From: Daedaleopsis sinensis
Lineage: Eukaryota > Basidiomycota > Agaricomycetes > Polyporales > Polyporaceae
Length of the DNA stretch: 64,000 nucleotides
NCBI GenBank assembly: GCA_033807695.1
Contig: CM066306.1
Location: 1,364,001-1,428,000 of the forward strand
Reading direction: 5' to 3'
Of the stretch, positions 33,857-47,500 are shown piece after piece. Below the pieces are notes generated by a model. That model made no database searches. It had not been told where the DNA came from and saw only the letters and a program-made list of their open reading frames with translations. The number at the start of each line of letters is the position of its first letter. Position 1 is the stretch's first letter. A program made the translations under genes and the position numbers.

Positions 33857-34837
33857 ATGTCTTTCACCATAGAGAAACATGATCCCGAGCTCGCCGTTGC
33901 GCTCGCTCCCGTGGGTCACAGTCAGGCTCAGTACTATCGGAAGCTCGGAAACCCTGGACCTCTGTGCGTAGCACCGTCCGAGTTCTCTTGTGTTATGCTC
34001 AAGTTTGCAACGGTTCACATACAGTGGCTTGTTCGGATTTGCGTCGACCACCTTCATCCTCTCCCTGTACAACTTCCAAGCACGAGGGATCACCCATCCG
34101 AATGTCGTCCTCGGCATGGCCCTCTTCGTCGGTGGTCTCGCACAATTCGTGGCGGGTATGTGGGAGTTTGCAACCCAGAATACTTTCGGCGCGACAGGTG
34201 TGTACACTGTGCTGTTTGGCAGCGCGCCCTGCCGAGCGCGAACCTCATAGAATAGCTGTGGCTGAGGCAGCTTTCGGTTCTTCACAGCGTTCACCATGTA
34301 CGGCGGCTTCTGGATGTCGTTCGCGACCATCTTCCTACCCGGATCAGGTGTCCTCGAGGCATACGCAGACCCTCGCGAGCTGAACTCTGCCCTCGGCATC
34401 TATCTCATGACTTGGTTCATCGTCACGTTCCTCCTCCTGTGCGTCTACCTCGTCTCCTGTTCCTACATCGCATCGGCGCTGAGCTACTGATATCCTTGAC
34501 TCTCAACAGTGTGGCATCCCTCCGTCGGAACGTCGGTCTCGTAGTCTTGTTCACCTGCCTCTCCATCACTTTCGCCCTCCTCGGTGCATGTGAGTCGTTT
34601 CCTATGATGCGTGACGGACATATTGAAGCACCTGACTGACTCTGCCTTGATCGTCCCGTAGCACACTTTGTCGCAACCGCCGCATCTGCTAAATCGCTTG
34701 AAAAGGCGGGCGGTGTGGTCGGTATCATCACTGCGGCAGTCGCGTTCTATGTTGCCACTGCAGAGCTCCTCAACGATCCCGTCAATAGCTGGTTCGCCCT
34801 TCCCCTCGGCCAGATCCCCAAGGGCCGCACCGACTGA
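33857..34837 (+). CDS. GPR1/FUN34/YaaH family membrane transporter (acetate/ammonium type)
   Basis: This is a small multi-pass membrane protein of the AceTr family, which moves acetate or acts in ammonium export and acetate sensing (yeast Ady2/Ato). Five exons (33857-33963, 34025-34197, 34288-34438, 34510-34589, 34662-34837) give 228 aa, a normal family length. The signature NPGPLGLFGFAST is rebuilt exactly across intron 1, just before the first membrane helix. Further family-like segments are GMALFVGGLAQFVAGMWEF, TMYGGFWMSFATIF and the C-terminal helix GIITAAVAFYVATAELL. Six hydrophobic segments can be counted. Substrate is not visible from the sequence. Confidence 0.92.
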
Positions 34838-35316
34838 GCGCACCCCTCAATCGCACCTTCTCTTTGATCAGAATGTTGATATCCTCCACTATGACTCTTG
34901 CCAATCCTTACACTACATTTGTAGAGCTATATTCCCTGTACACCCCTTGTCGCCCACACTCCTTTTCTGCCCTATATTAGCTGTACTGCTAGTGCCATAA
35001 TACAACGCATCCTCACCATCGATGCAAGTCTTAAGCTACACGTATTCTCTTACAAGCTCTCAGTGCGGGCAATGAGAACAGTGCGGACAATGAGAACATC
35101 CAAACCACCCGTCTATATGCGTTTAATATGAGTGCTCAAAAGTGAATCCGTCGCCGCGATGACCTGATTCTAAGCACGGCGCACTAGGTGCTCACTCAGC
35201 ATGTTGACAGTCGACGTTGAAGACTTCGATTGCACACTAAGGGACACCTCAAGCTGACAGACATGTCCTACATCCAAATTGAACGTTGAACTGTAGTGAC
35301 TGGCATTTATGTTCAG
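34838..35316. other. Convergent spacer, nothing seen
   Basis: This lies between the 3' ends of the transporter (+) and the EEP protein (-). No open frame with support is present. Confidence 0.65.
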
Positions 35317-37031
35317 TTACTGCCGTGCGTAGATCCACCCCAACTGATCCATCTCGTCCCCGTCCTGTCCATACGCGCCCACGATACCAAAGCCCTCCGG
35401 CGCGGTCGCGGTCGCGCAACTGTCCGTCGTCTTGCCTGCCTCGAGCGTGCGCCCCGCGCTCGTGGTTAGCTGCGCAAAGAAGTTGCGCGTCTCGTCGTTG
35501 AACTTGTCCCAGCAGAGCGTCGCGGACGTCAGGTGCTCCCCAGACGCGAGCATGAGCGTACCAGGGTCGCCGCCTGTGCCGCCGTGCGAGAAGACGGTGC
35601 CGGATGTGAGCGTGAACGAGACGGCGTCGAGTCTGTTTGCGCCTCGGAGAGTCACAGATGCGACCTTGGGGGAGGAGGGGAGCGCGGGGAGATCGTTGAA
35701 GTATGTTCTATCAATCATACGGATGGACTGTGAGTATGAGTTATTTCAGGGCTTTCTAACAGGGACTGACCCGTGCGGCCCGCCGAACAAATCGCTCTGG
35801 CGGAGATCAGAAGCTAGCGACCACGCGAATTCGACCCGGACAGGGTTGTGGTCCGAGAGCGTGGTCATATTCGACGAGAGGAAGCGTTCCGTGTCGTAGG
35901 AAAAGGCCGTCGAGTCCAGGTTCAGCAGCTTCGAGCCTCGGAAGCTGCACATTACCGCGCACAGAACGAAAGACGTCAGCGGACGCTCGAGCCACGACGG
36001 ACTGAATTGCACACCGGGACGGACTCACAACACCTTGTCGACCGTCTCGCAAGAGGTATTGGCCGGAACAGCGTTGTCGGGACAGAGAAGCGCATCGGCA
36101 CCCGCCAAGGGGGGCGAGCCGTTGCGCACGAGCTTGACCCAGGCGTCGGTCATGCCCTCCTGGGAGACGAGCGTCCGGATACCTGTGTCCACTGCGCGGG
36201 TATAACGCGAGTTCGTGTCCCCGAACACGAGAACGGCGTTCCCGACCGAGTTGGTCTTGATGAAGTCCGTAACCTGAGTGCGAGGCACATCGTCAGTGAG
36301 TGAGCGAGACTAAGCCTGTGAAGTCAGGCTGTCCACACCTGCTGGATGTTGGCAGTGCGCGCGACGTTGTCGGCGTCCTCAATGCCTGCATCGGCGTGGA
36401 GGTTGACAGCGTCGATGTATATGCCTTCATCGATGCGCACGCGCATGAACGTGAAGCCCTTGGGTGTGAGGCAGTCTGCCTCAGATGCGTCCGAGCACGT
36501 CGCCCACTTAGTGCGTGAGAAGTCAACCCAGTCGAAGTTGGAGAGCGTGTTGAGACCGCTTCCAAAAGGCACTGTGTCGCCGTGCCGTCAGGAGCTGACA
36601 CGAAGCAGAGAAATCGACCGCACTAACCTCCGCCGCTGGTGGCTGTGCGGAATGGATGATCATCGAACTCGTACAAGGTGGCATGGAAGTTAAAGTCCTA
36701 GGAATAGTGAGCACTCTGCGTCTCAGACACACACTGGCCTCCTCACCTCCTGAACATGTATGAGGTCATAGTCGAACTTGGCCATGTCCTGCAACCGTCA
36801 CGTAAAGCCGTCAGAACACATGTGTCGCACTTCATGTACATGATGTGAACGTACCTGTCCGATGAGCATTGTGTTCGTTGTCTTATCGCCCGACTCCCCA
36901 TTCGAGTTAAGAATCTCGGGCAGTCCGGCGACGTTCATCGACAGGATGTTGAACGTCCCCGACGCCGCGGGGACCCCCTGCGCGGAGCGCGACGCCACGA
37001 GTACGACCAGGAGAAGGACTGCGGAGAGCAT
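35317..37031 (-). CDS. Secreted endonuclease/exonuclease/phosphatase (EEP) protein with C-terminal jacalin-like domain
   Basis: From ATG 37031 a signal peptide (MLSAVLLLVVLVASRSAQG) is followed by the EEP/DNase I-like fold: FNILSMNVAGLPEIL, the metal-ligand Glu in LIHVQE, the substrate region INLHADA-like (AVNLHADAG), GDTNSRY (the G-D-x-N motif) and SDHNPVRV (the S-D-H motif). All catalytic motifs are present once seven or so exons are joined. Members hydrolyse phosphodiester bonds of nucleic acids, inositol phosphates or sphingomyelin; substrate here is unknown. The last exon (35317-35718) looks like a jacalin-like beta-prism (VASVTLRGANRLDAVSFTL, FSHGGTGG, GIVGAYGQDGDEMDQLG), a sugar-binding module seen fused to fungal EEP proteins. 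The stop is at 35317-35319. Confidence 0.87.
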
Positions 37032-37739
37032 TCTCGTTCACGAGCGCGAGGGCGTACCTGGCCTCCACCGTCCTTTAAGTATGGAACAACTAAGTAGTAC
37101 TGCTTCGCACCTTCTGCCGACGGTCGGGTGACCATGTCAACGCACCACGTTGATCAACTTCAGCACAATTAGTAACTTAGTCCCACCCATAACGGTAGAC
37201 TACTAGAGCGGGTCAAATCGCGCTCGTACCACCTTGGATCGACCTGCCAGTGCTGGACCACTGCTGGTCGTTTGGATGCACAATATGGGTAGTCCGTTGC
37301 TGAGGGAATCAAAACTCACGCTAACTTGTTTTTAGTTTCCGTATGAAAGCTTGAATGGGGGGGGTGCACAGTGGGAACGTCGGAGTGATTGACCAATTGC
37401 ACCTGAGGCCATGAGTTTGAACGTTTGAACGTTCATGCACTGCATGAACGTGCATGCTCTGTTCAAGCGCCCAGACAGCAAGGCTTACAGATAGTATTAG
37501 TAACTTGCCGACGTACAAGACTTCGGTGTCGGAAACGGAAACGACGTCAAGTAGTTTCAGATCCGTAGGAAACGACGAACAAGAACAATTATATCACAAC
37601 ACATCCGGGAATTCCCCATCAACCACCACAGAAAGCGTGATGTGAGGGGTAACGGGGGCGTCCTGAAGCGGCTCCATTTCTGTTGGATTTCAATGGGTAA
37701 AATCGACCAGTAGACTTCCGTGTCCGGCCGCCAGGCATC
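37032..37739. other. Intergenic region with a short palindrome
   Basis: This is the upstream region of the EEP gene and the 3' side of the kinase-like gene. A near-perfect palindrome around 37428-37452 (ACGTTCATGCA / TGCATGAACGT) is the only structure seen. No gene is supported. Confidence 0.6.
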
Positions 37740-39129
37740 TCAGTTTGTGGACAGCTGGAGGGGCATGTGGTGAGGGCTGTTGCTCGTTTCGTCTTCCAGG
37801 AATTGTCGTGCCTCTACGGCCGTAAAGCGCTCGGAGACGACATGGGTTGTCATCTTGTCAAACAGCGCTGCCAGCGCTGGTACAGCGACGACGGCTTGCT
37901 GCAATTGAATCTTCAGCTCTCGAAACAGAAAGCGAGAGTGCTGACCATACCGAAAACCGGACCCGGAATAGAGTTCCCAACATTGCGACGTCGTACGCAA
38001 ACGGGTTGTATTCAGGTTCACCGAGCATGGTGTCAGCCGGCCTGTACATCTCTGCACCTGCCCATGACTCTTCGGAGGATCGGCGACAATGCTTCAACGA
38101 AGCATCGTGAGGTAGTTGAATGGACTGATCATAATCCATGAGCGCGTAGAACACAACATCGCTAGCGCGGTGCTGGCCTAGGTCCTGCGCTAGACGGTCT
38201 CGATCACGATCGAGTCTGTAGCAGTTAACGACTACGTTGAAGTCACATATATCCTGCGAACAATGGATGCTGTGAGCACAATGTCCGTCATGAAGTCTGC
38301 CCGACTGACCCGGTGTGCGATGCGTCTCGAGTGTAGGAACACAAGGCCCTGGTATAACAATGTCAGCGTTGTTAAGGTACGAGAAGCAGGAAAGCATTAC
38401 ATCGAGCAAACATTTCATGAACCTAAGTACTTCACCGACATTACTCATATCCTTGAACTTGATGTAGTCTCCCCACCTATTTCCATGATATATCAGCGCA
38501 ATTCGCAAGTATAGTGGGTGATATGACAGCTTACATGGGCATTGTAACTATAGCATAGTTATGCGGGGTGTCCAGAATGTCTACCGGAGGGAGGACTCCC
38601 GGAAATGTGCGTGGGTCGCAAAAGAGGTCCCAGTCTTGCAAGAGCCGCTTATAAATGCGGTATTGGTCGCTATCCTTGTCAACGAGCTTGAGCATCAGAT
38701 CCCTGCCCGCGTCGTCTTGAGCACAAGCGAGCCGAATCTAGCAGGAAGGTCGAATCGGCCTCGTGGAGCGACAGTGAAACACTTACCTGAGTACGGAACG
38801 GTTTGGCAGCTGGCATCTCCATGTCGACACATTTAGCGTAGGGCAAGGGTGCCGTGTTGCTGACTAGCGGGGTATACCAATGCTTCAAAGGGTGGGACTT
38901 CAGGATGCCTAGTGTATATAAGTTGACGCCTTTCGTAGCTAACCAGGGTCTTATTGCATCCCAAAAGTCCCCCAGCTCGATTATCAGAGCGATACCTTGG
39001 TCGCCGAAGTCCTCAACGCTGTCTCGGGGTAGCTGGCATTCAAAACAATCAGTGGATAGTATTGACAGTCCACGGAAAACGAACCTTTGGAATGGAGTCG
39101 TACAAGTTGCTCTGAGAGAATTGATCCAT
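37740..39129 (-). CDS. Protein-kinase-like protein of an expanded Agaricomycete family
   Basis: From ATG 39129 (MDQFSQSNLYDSIPK) the exons encode an N-terminal family segment (DFWDAIRPWLATKGVNLY..KHWYTPL), then a kinase N-lobe with a candidate ATP-binding Lys in GRDLMLKLVDKDSDQY, and DTPHNYAIVTMPMWGDYIKF. Splicing out two introns between 38266 and 38400 rebuilds the catalytic loop as CLLDGLVFLHSRRIAHRD followed by ICDFNVVVNCY, so the HRD Asp and the Asn are both present. The metal-binding DFG is replaced by DYD (ALMDYDQS). The sequence PHDASLKHCRRSSEESWAGA and MYRPADTMLGEPEYNPFAYD are typical of this lineage-specific family. The C-terminus is VPALAALFDKMTTHVVSERF. Catalytic activity is uncertain because of the DYD change. 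Confidence 0.78.
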
Positions 39130-39559
39130 ATTCCGTTAGTCTAAAGGGTGTAAGGTCGTCAATTGACTGGGAGCCTCAGCTACGTATGAGAGTTCCGAGC
39201 AGCGGTCGTGCAGCGTGTCCAGCACGTAGAACCCTGTAGAGCCCTGTAGAGCCGTTGGTTGGTTCAACAAACGCCACGGTCACATGATGGTCTCCATACT
39301 ACGCGCCTGGCGTCTACTCGCTGGCAGTCACCGCTGCAGGTCGCTGCTGCCACACGCAATCATCATCTGCTTGACAGACCTCTGAGCACAACGAGAGCAA
39401 TGAAAACTACATTAAATGCAGCATAGATACAAAATGGCTGTATGACAAGACAGCGAAGGCACACCGTGCCGACGCATCGGGACAGTTAAAAATCAAATTT
39501 TAGCCCGGGGAAACATCTAGTCCTAACGATTTCATCACCGAAGTATGGCCTGAAGTGAC
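39130..39559. other. Spacer between the kinase-like gene and MnP1, nothing seen
   Basis: About 430 bases, upstream of the kinase-like gene and downstream of MnP1 (both minus strand). No open frame has support. A GCCCTGTAGA direct doublet occurs near 39232-39252. Confidence 0.55.
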
Positions 39560-40900
<1,341 letters not shown>

Positions 40901-41500
40901 TGTTCGAGGAGGAGAGAGGAGAGGAGAGAGGAGTGTAGGTGACTGTGAGTGACCTGAGTGTCCTGAAGACTTTAGTGCTCTGCATCACCCTCTTTATACC
41001 GATTCGACCTTCCCGCTAGGCGTAGTGGTATGCATCGTCCTTGCTCATCCATGGCCCGCCGTCCTGGTGCCCTGACCAATCACCGCGCATGCATTCTGCT
41101 ATCGCACGAGGGCTGCCCAGCGAGATGGATGCCGGTACGCGTACCACAACGTCGGCAGATCGCTCTCAGGGACTGAATGCGGATGGCCGATGCCCGAGTC
41201 AAACGACACGGTGGAAGGGCGAGTGGGACAAGTCCCAGGGTGCGGTCTGCACCCTTCCAGCCTTGCATGAGAACAAACGGCATGGAGAGGCGGTGGGTGA
41301 GAGGGCGACTGCCCTGCTGGTGCGGGTCCGGACGTGCTATTTGCTCCGGTGCCTGCGAGCAGGACCAAGAGCCGAGATGGAAGTGGGGGGCATCCATGGA
41401 AAGGGAGGCGTTAGTCGATTTACGGGGATGTTGAAGTTACGTGTCCCTGGGCACATACCGCAACGTTGGTCACTGGTCAGACACCAGAAGACCGGTTGTT
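40901..41500 (-). promoter_or_regulatory. Promoter of MnP1
   Basis: Read on the minus strand, TATAAA (40993-40998) lies about 93 bases and an inverted CCAAT box (ATTGG, 41076-41080) about 178 bases before ATG 40900. The region up to about 41490 aligns with the MnP3 promoter (51250-51812), including shared GGTGTCTGACCA, GGTATGTGCCC and AGCAGAATGCAT-like blocks. Confidence 0.75.
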
Positions 41501-42588
41501 GACACGCTCGTTTGTGAGAACGAGTCGCTTGGAACACCGAGTCCCAGAGGATGCCCGAACTCGACGACGACAGCCAGTCCTGTTTTCACTGAGTCACTAG
41601 ATTGTATGTTTAACCGCAAGTTGCGGCTATATTTTGGTGGACATGGCACTTGGCGCACTATGGGTCCAGGTTAGAGCGAGAACTGTATTTGTGCGAAGAG
41701 ACTCGGAGTAGCTTCAATGCGAAGTCAGTACAGAGCTCTTGGCAGGTCAGGTCTGGGCGGGCTCACGATGACTGTTCGGTGAGTGCTGACAAGAAAGCTA
41801 TCGCCATATTTGGGTCGTGTAGTTCCTCATCCTCGCCCACGGTCTGGTATGTGTGGACACTGCACATATGTCGGGTCTTGATGCCCGCCTGCGTTGTGCG
41901 AAAATGACATGGCCGGAGGAGGTGCTTGATAAGCTGCAGCACGTCCGGTAATGAGCTACACCAACTACCCGGAAGTAGTATGTCTCACCACCGCATGGCT
42001 GGTATATCATCGTAGCGCATTGTCTTCTCGGAATGACGGCCTGGATGACCGACCGACATAGTGTGAGCAATGATTATACAAGGATGGACACACACCACGT
42101 TGGGATGCATCGGCATACACACAGCTCACCCACCATGCACTCCACCCCCTGCGAGTTAAGTCCCGGATGACTACAGACAGCCAATCCGGGCCCGAGAGGA
42201 ACATGGGCACGGACTGGGCACGGACATGGTCGGCGAGCTACCACCTCAACTCTCTTACGGAACCGAATAGATACTCCCACGATCCTGGGAGGGGTGGGAG
42301 GAAGGTTACTCACTCTCTGGGCAGCGTACAGCATGGCAGCGTGTTCATAGCACTTAACGTCCAACGGTCGACCGGTCATGAATTAGCGTTCTCTCGCTAC
42401 GTCTCTTAAGCGAGGCATTGATCGGAGTTTGCAGGGAGATAAACCCTGGCTGACAGTGACAGGCACGGCTTTCTCTTCCGGTGCTTTCGAAGCGCACTTC
42501 CATCATCTTAAGCCGCATTTATGTAAACGTACATACCGCAATACTGCGCACTCTCTAGATCGCGACCTCAGGCCTCAGCCACTGTTGC
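41501..42588. other. Intergenic region between MnP1 promoter and bleomycin hydrolase
   Basis: No gene is supported. It lies beyond the recognisable promoter similarity with MnP3. Confidence 0.5.
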
Positions 42589-44524
42589 TTACGCCAACGA
42601 GCCCTGCAAGCATAGTCAGCACCAAGCGCATCGAGCGTCCAACGCAGCACAGGATCCGACGTCCGACTCACCATCGGGTCCCAAGGAGGCAGCACCGTCC
42701 TCTCGTCAGCCTCGAACACCTTGACGAGGTCCTTGGGCGCGAGCGCCTTCGGGGTGACGACCTGGTACACGAACTGCTCGAACCACGCGTCGCTCATGAC
42801 GAAGTAGCCCTTGTCCCCGACCGCGTCCCCCCACGAGTTCTCGACCTTGTACCGCACGGGCTTGCCGGCCGCGTCGAGGTGCACGCCCGAGATGACCATC
42901 GCGTGCGTCATCAAGGACTCGTTCGTGCGCAGCCGGTCCGCCTTCGACAGCCCGAACTTGATGTCGAACGCAGCCTGGGTGGAGGGGCTCGGAGGTCAGC
43001 TGCTAGTCAGTGCCAGTGGCGCCCGGAGGAGTACGTACCTCGTATTCGAAGAGCGCGGTGTCCATTATGCCGGCGTCGCGGTCCGAGAACTGGCCGACGT
43101 CGCACCCGAAGAAGACGGGCTCCCCGGCCTTGATCTGCCTCACAACTGCCTGCTTGAGATTGTCGATCTCGGTGTTCACGTCTGGGGGAACACACGTCAG
43201 TCGTCATAAGGAGAGCGGTGACCATCTACACGCACAGAGGACGGGACGTGCGTTCCAGACGTTGCCGAGCTTGTCGACCGTGTAGAGCTTGCCGTACGCG
43301 TTACGCGGGTCGTTGATCAAGGAGAACGACTCCGCGGGCTGTTGGAATCACGCGCTTAGAACGCTGGTCATGCCTATCATGCGTGCACACTGACCGAGTA
43401 CTTATCGTACGCAAACGTCTTGTAGAACTGCTTGGGGGTGCCGGTCCAGGAGCCTGCCTTACTGTCCTTGTCGTAGTAGTCCCACGTGAACTGCTCGTCG
43501 GGCTTGGGCAGCACGCCCAAGGTCGCGCTCATCACAATGTATACCTCCCTGAGGAGGGTTTCCTTCTTTGCACGCAGGGTGCGAAGGATTGCGTCCTCGG
43601 AAAGAGACGAGGTCGCGCGGAGGGAGGATGAGAGGTCGCGGAGGATCAACGCATGCTCGCGCAGTTTGGTCTTCAGGATGGTGTTGATTGGCGAGGAGAG
43701 CGAGGAGTGGAGCGACTCGGGATAGACGGGTTGGGGAACGACGCCGTACATCTGCGGATAGTTCTGAGGAAAGGTTGCAATATCTACATGATAAATCGCG
43801 CACCTCAAGCAGGTTGACGACCATGTCCCATTGACCGCCATCGGTGATAAGGTCCTTGGCGAGATAGTCGACTAAACGGTCATCCACAGGCAATTCAGCG
43901 TTCTCAATAGAAAGCTCGAGGTAGTAGTTGGCCTTGTTCAGCTTGTCCCAGAAGAATAGATATCCCTACCGTGACAAAGCGTGATTCAACTCGGATTCGT
44001 CATCCTCGGGATAAATATATTCACACCTGGGAAAGCTGGAACTCCGAGAGGTTCAATTTCTTCATGATATTGTACCGGAGGACGTTTGTGGTGGCAAACA
44101 ACCAGCAGCGTCCGGAGCTCTTCTGGTTCGTGATGGGGTTAGTCTTGAAGTCGACCTCATTGTTGAAGACATGGGAGTCGGCAATGGTCGCCGAGCGCGA
44201 GACGAGAGTCTGGCGGATGTCGGAGTGGTTCAAGATGGTGCGCGAGAGCTGGAGCTTCGGCGACTGCGCTACAATGTCCTCCCAGTTGTCTAAATGACCC
44301 AGGGTCACCGTGCCGTCAGCAGAGATGGGTGCGGCGAGGTGAAGGCTTGCGAGTGACTGGGAGAGCTCGCGCGTTGCGTAGCGTGCCTTCTCGGACTTGT
44401 GTGACTCTGCCTGCGTAGGCTGAATGGTCTTGGACGATGCGGATCCCATGTCTAAGGCTCGAAGGTCGGTGGATGGTGGGGGTACGGGAAGAGGAAGGCT
44501 GGCGGTGTCGACAGTGGTTGCCAT
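42589..44524 (-). CDS. Bleomycin hydrolase (family C1B cysteine aminopeptidase)
   Basis: This is a cytosolic papain-fold aminopeptidase that trims peptides and hydrolyses bleomycin and homocysteine thiolactone (yeast Lap3/Blh1/Gal6). From ATG 44524, after an N-terminal extension with a Pro-rich stretch (LPLPVPPP), family motifs follow in order: NEVDFKTNPITNQKSSGRCW with the catalytic Cys in GRCWLFA, QLSQYLFFWDKLNKANYYLE across an intron, TDGGQWDMVVNLLE, YGVVPQPVYPES, FYKTFAYDKYS, KAGEPVFFGCDVGQFSDRD, the catalytic His in SLMTHAMVISGVH, and the catalytic Asn in YKVENSWGD. Splicing the last intron gives LPPWDPM-GSLA and a stop at 42589-42591, as usual for the family. It stands inside the peroxidase cluster but has no evident link to ligninolysis. 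Confidence 0.94.
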
Positions 44525-47500
44525 GATAAGTACTAGGGGTTCTGATCAGGACGAACTAAGGATAGCATATCGGTATCAGCGAGTATATAGTGTGTGAGTA
44601 CAGTGTGACATCATGTGGCGAGTCCGTATCGTCCTCGAGCTCTCTTAGGAGTCCCTCTGTTGAATGTTCCCCCTTCTCGGCAACAATATTAAGCTGATAA
44701 AGCACGGCATCAGGATTGATACTGTGCCGCCATTCGACATACCGACCAACTTGCTATGCTCACAGCAAAACAGCTAGTAAAAGCCAAACTTGTCAGGCCA
44801 AGTACCAAAGTCGCGGTCAAGAGTGAGCAGTTCGATGTCAAAGCGTCAATCAGAGCCTTGCAGTCACACTATTCCAATCGCTCACGTCATCTCACTGCGT
44901 CGGACCGGACCGGACCGGACCAAGTTTGGACGAGTCGACGCGCGCGCGCGCGCCGGTTGAACGGAAATTCCAAGGAAATTCCTTCTCCAAACCGCTATCT
45001 TACAGCTTACTGCCTCTCGATCTTTCTCAACTCACGCAGACTGACTATGAGCACTTGCAGTACTCATGTGGTCTACCAACGACGTATATTGAAAACGGTC
45101 TACGTGTCAAATTTCTTCCTGTGTCGACAATCTGTTTTCCACGACTTGTTCGTCATGGAAGCTGCGTAGGGCGCCATGGTCTGAGGGGAGTTATTCCAAA
45201 CCACTGGCAGTATATCGGTCGCATCTACAAGATTTCACTGTAAAGTGAGTGGCGACAACGCCAATGCAAAGTGTTGAGGTCGACAGTTCGGAGGCGGCAC
45301 GCGTAACAAGGACACTGCGGGAGCATGCCCTTCGCATTCCGCAATCGTGTTTGCTGGTGAGTGCTCGTACTTGGCACGCCTCATGAGTACGCTACGCACC
45401 AAGCCGATATATTGTCCTGATAACGATGGTCCGAAGGTATAGCCCGTTTAGTTTACATCTCGACGATCCCCTGTCACAGCAGGCACAGGAATATGTAGTG
45501 TGTCTCTGACATATGGTGTATGTTTCACAGTTGTCAATGGAAACATGCAGCCAGCTGACCAGCCCTCCGTTCACAGCAGGCGACAGGCGTCTGCGTCTAC
45601 GCACGGCCGACTGAGTTACTTCATGATGGACAGTGTCCGAAGCCCTGCAACAGGTAACGGTGATCTTCGGCCAGCCTGGTCTACCGACACACCGACGTTG
45701 TGGGCATTGCCTTCACCCTCGTGGTGTCGGTTGAGAGGGCTCTGGTGTGTCTCTATGGGCGCAATACGATACTTACAATTGGTGCGCGCACATCCTCAGG
45801 ATCGGCGTACGCGTCCCTTGGCACGTTGACAGCTGCCGGGACCCTTATGACAGGAATCGCAGGCGCATGCGCAGGGTATAAAGAGCCTCCGCGCATCGTA
45901 TGAGGGGCCTGGCATCCTCCCCATCTACACGTTTTGGTCGTCGGCATTGCTGCCCTGCACTCGCCTCCGGACCTGGACATACCAGACAGGCGCGACCTAG
46001 TCCACCGATCTAAGGTCGAGGAATGGATGGAGGTGGAGGGACATGAAACACTGGGTTTGTGTGGTGTGACCACAGCTATGTCGTCCTGAATGAAGGTACG
46101 TGCGATAGCTGACCACCGTTGGTACGTACTGCTATGTCGACCCCACCCCCAATCACCCGTTTTCCATCATTTGCGAACAATCGAGAAGTTTCGCGTCGCT
46201 TGACAGAATGAGGGGGATGGAGCACATTGCTACTCCCACATGATACCCTCACGACACAATGTGGTGGGCTGCACAGACGTGAGTGAACTCAGTCGAAGAA
46301 CTTACTTCCCACATTTCCGGGTTGCCCGGTCGCCTGAAGTTGGTTTATCATCGTAAGTATCTCACAGGTCGTACGACATGCGCTAACTATCATATGTAGA
46401 TGTTCAACACAACGAAGAACATACTATCCTCTCCGACATCTGTGTAAGATATGCCCTGGACCCCTGTATTCCTGACAAATATAGCCTTTGAGACTGACCT
46501 AGAGTCATCTTCGTACCTAACCGGTTCTACGACACAAGATTAGTACAAAAGCACCTCGGGGAGCTGTTACCACAAATACCCACAAGTCTTCTGCAGGTCT
46601 GGAGCTGCGCCGGAGAGGACAATCGTGAGTACCTCCTGTGAGAAGGATCCCGGGAACATGAGAATAGACTTTCTGACTCCTCTCATGTTCCTGAGAGCTA
46701 TCCCAACATCCAGAGCTCGGTTCTGGACGCGATGCGGAAGGCCGTGGAAGGCTCAAGTCTACATCCGCATCCTTCCCGGGACCGACACTCATGGCCTCCG
46801 TCTCGCATGCTCGCAGGAAGTGGAGCACAAGTACAGCCGCATGGACGTACTCTGATTGGGGATGATGTACAGAGCAGCTTGTCCAGAAAACACACAGATA
46901 TACTTAGACCCGAGGATCCAGACGAAGCCCGAACAAATGAGGTACGGAGATCGATTTATGTGATCTGACAGCTGTGAGACTCAGCGTTTCCGGGACACAT
47001 CCCAGCCCTCTTGCCGGGCAGCGCAGACCCATGGGGACTCAGGGTCGGGCGAGCATACCCGGAATCTGCTCACACTGCGCTGTCCAGAAAGGTGATGAGC
47101 AGCCCGGGGTGAGAACGCGCAACCTACGTGCCGTGGACCAGGGCGTCCGAACCACGATTGCCATTTTGGGTGCTCATGTCTACGTCGGCGGACGCCGAAC
47201 GTTGTGGTCTGCCAAGAGCTGCCAAGGCCAGTTTTCCCGGTGCTACGCCTAGCAGTCTTCACACAAACAGCCCCTTCAAGGACCCATAACGCGCCAAGTG
47301 CGTTCTCATTTCTGGGCAACGTCGCGTTTGCTGCACAAACCACCGACACATCAGCGACAGCACAGCGCTTAGAAACTAAACGCCGAGCGCTCTCACCACG
47401 AAGTCGTCGCCCTGGCTCGACCAATGCCATGGTATGTGCCCTCGTTCTGTCTTCTCCTATGCACAAAAACTGATTGCAATAGTGCCAATTTGTGCAGGGA

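Noticed and set aside
45700..46640. Membrane-protein pseudogene between bleomycin hydrolase and MnP2
   Set aside because: Only short hydrophobic and open segments were seen. I could not build a continuous protein or a confident family match, so it is only mentioned in the intergenic entry.
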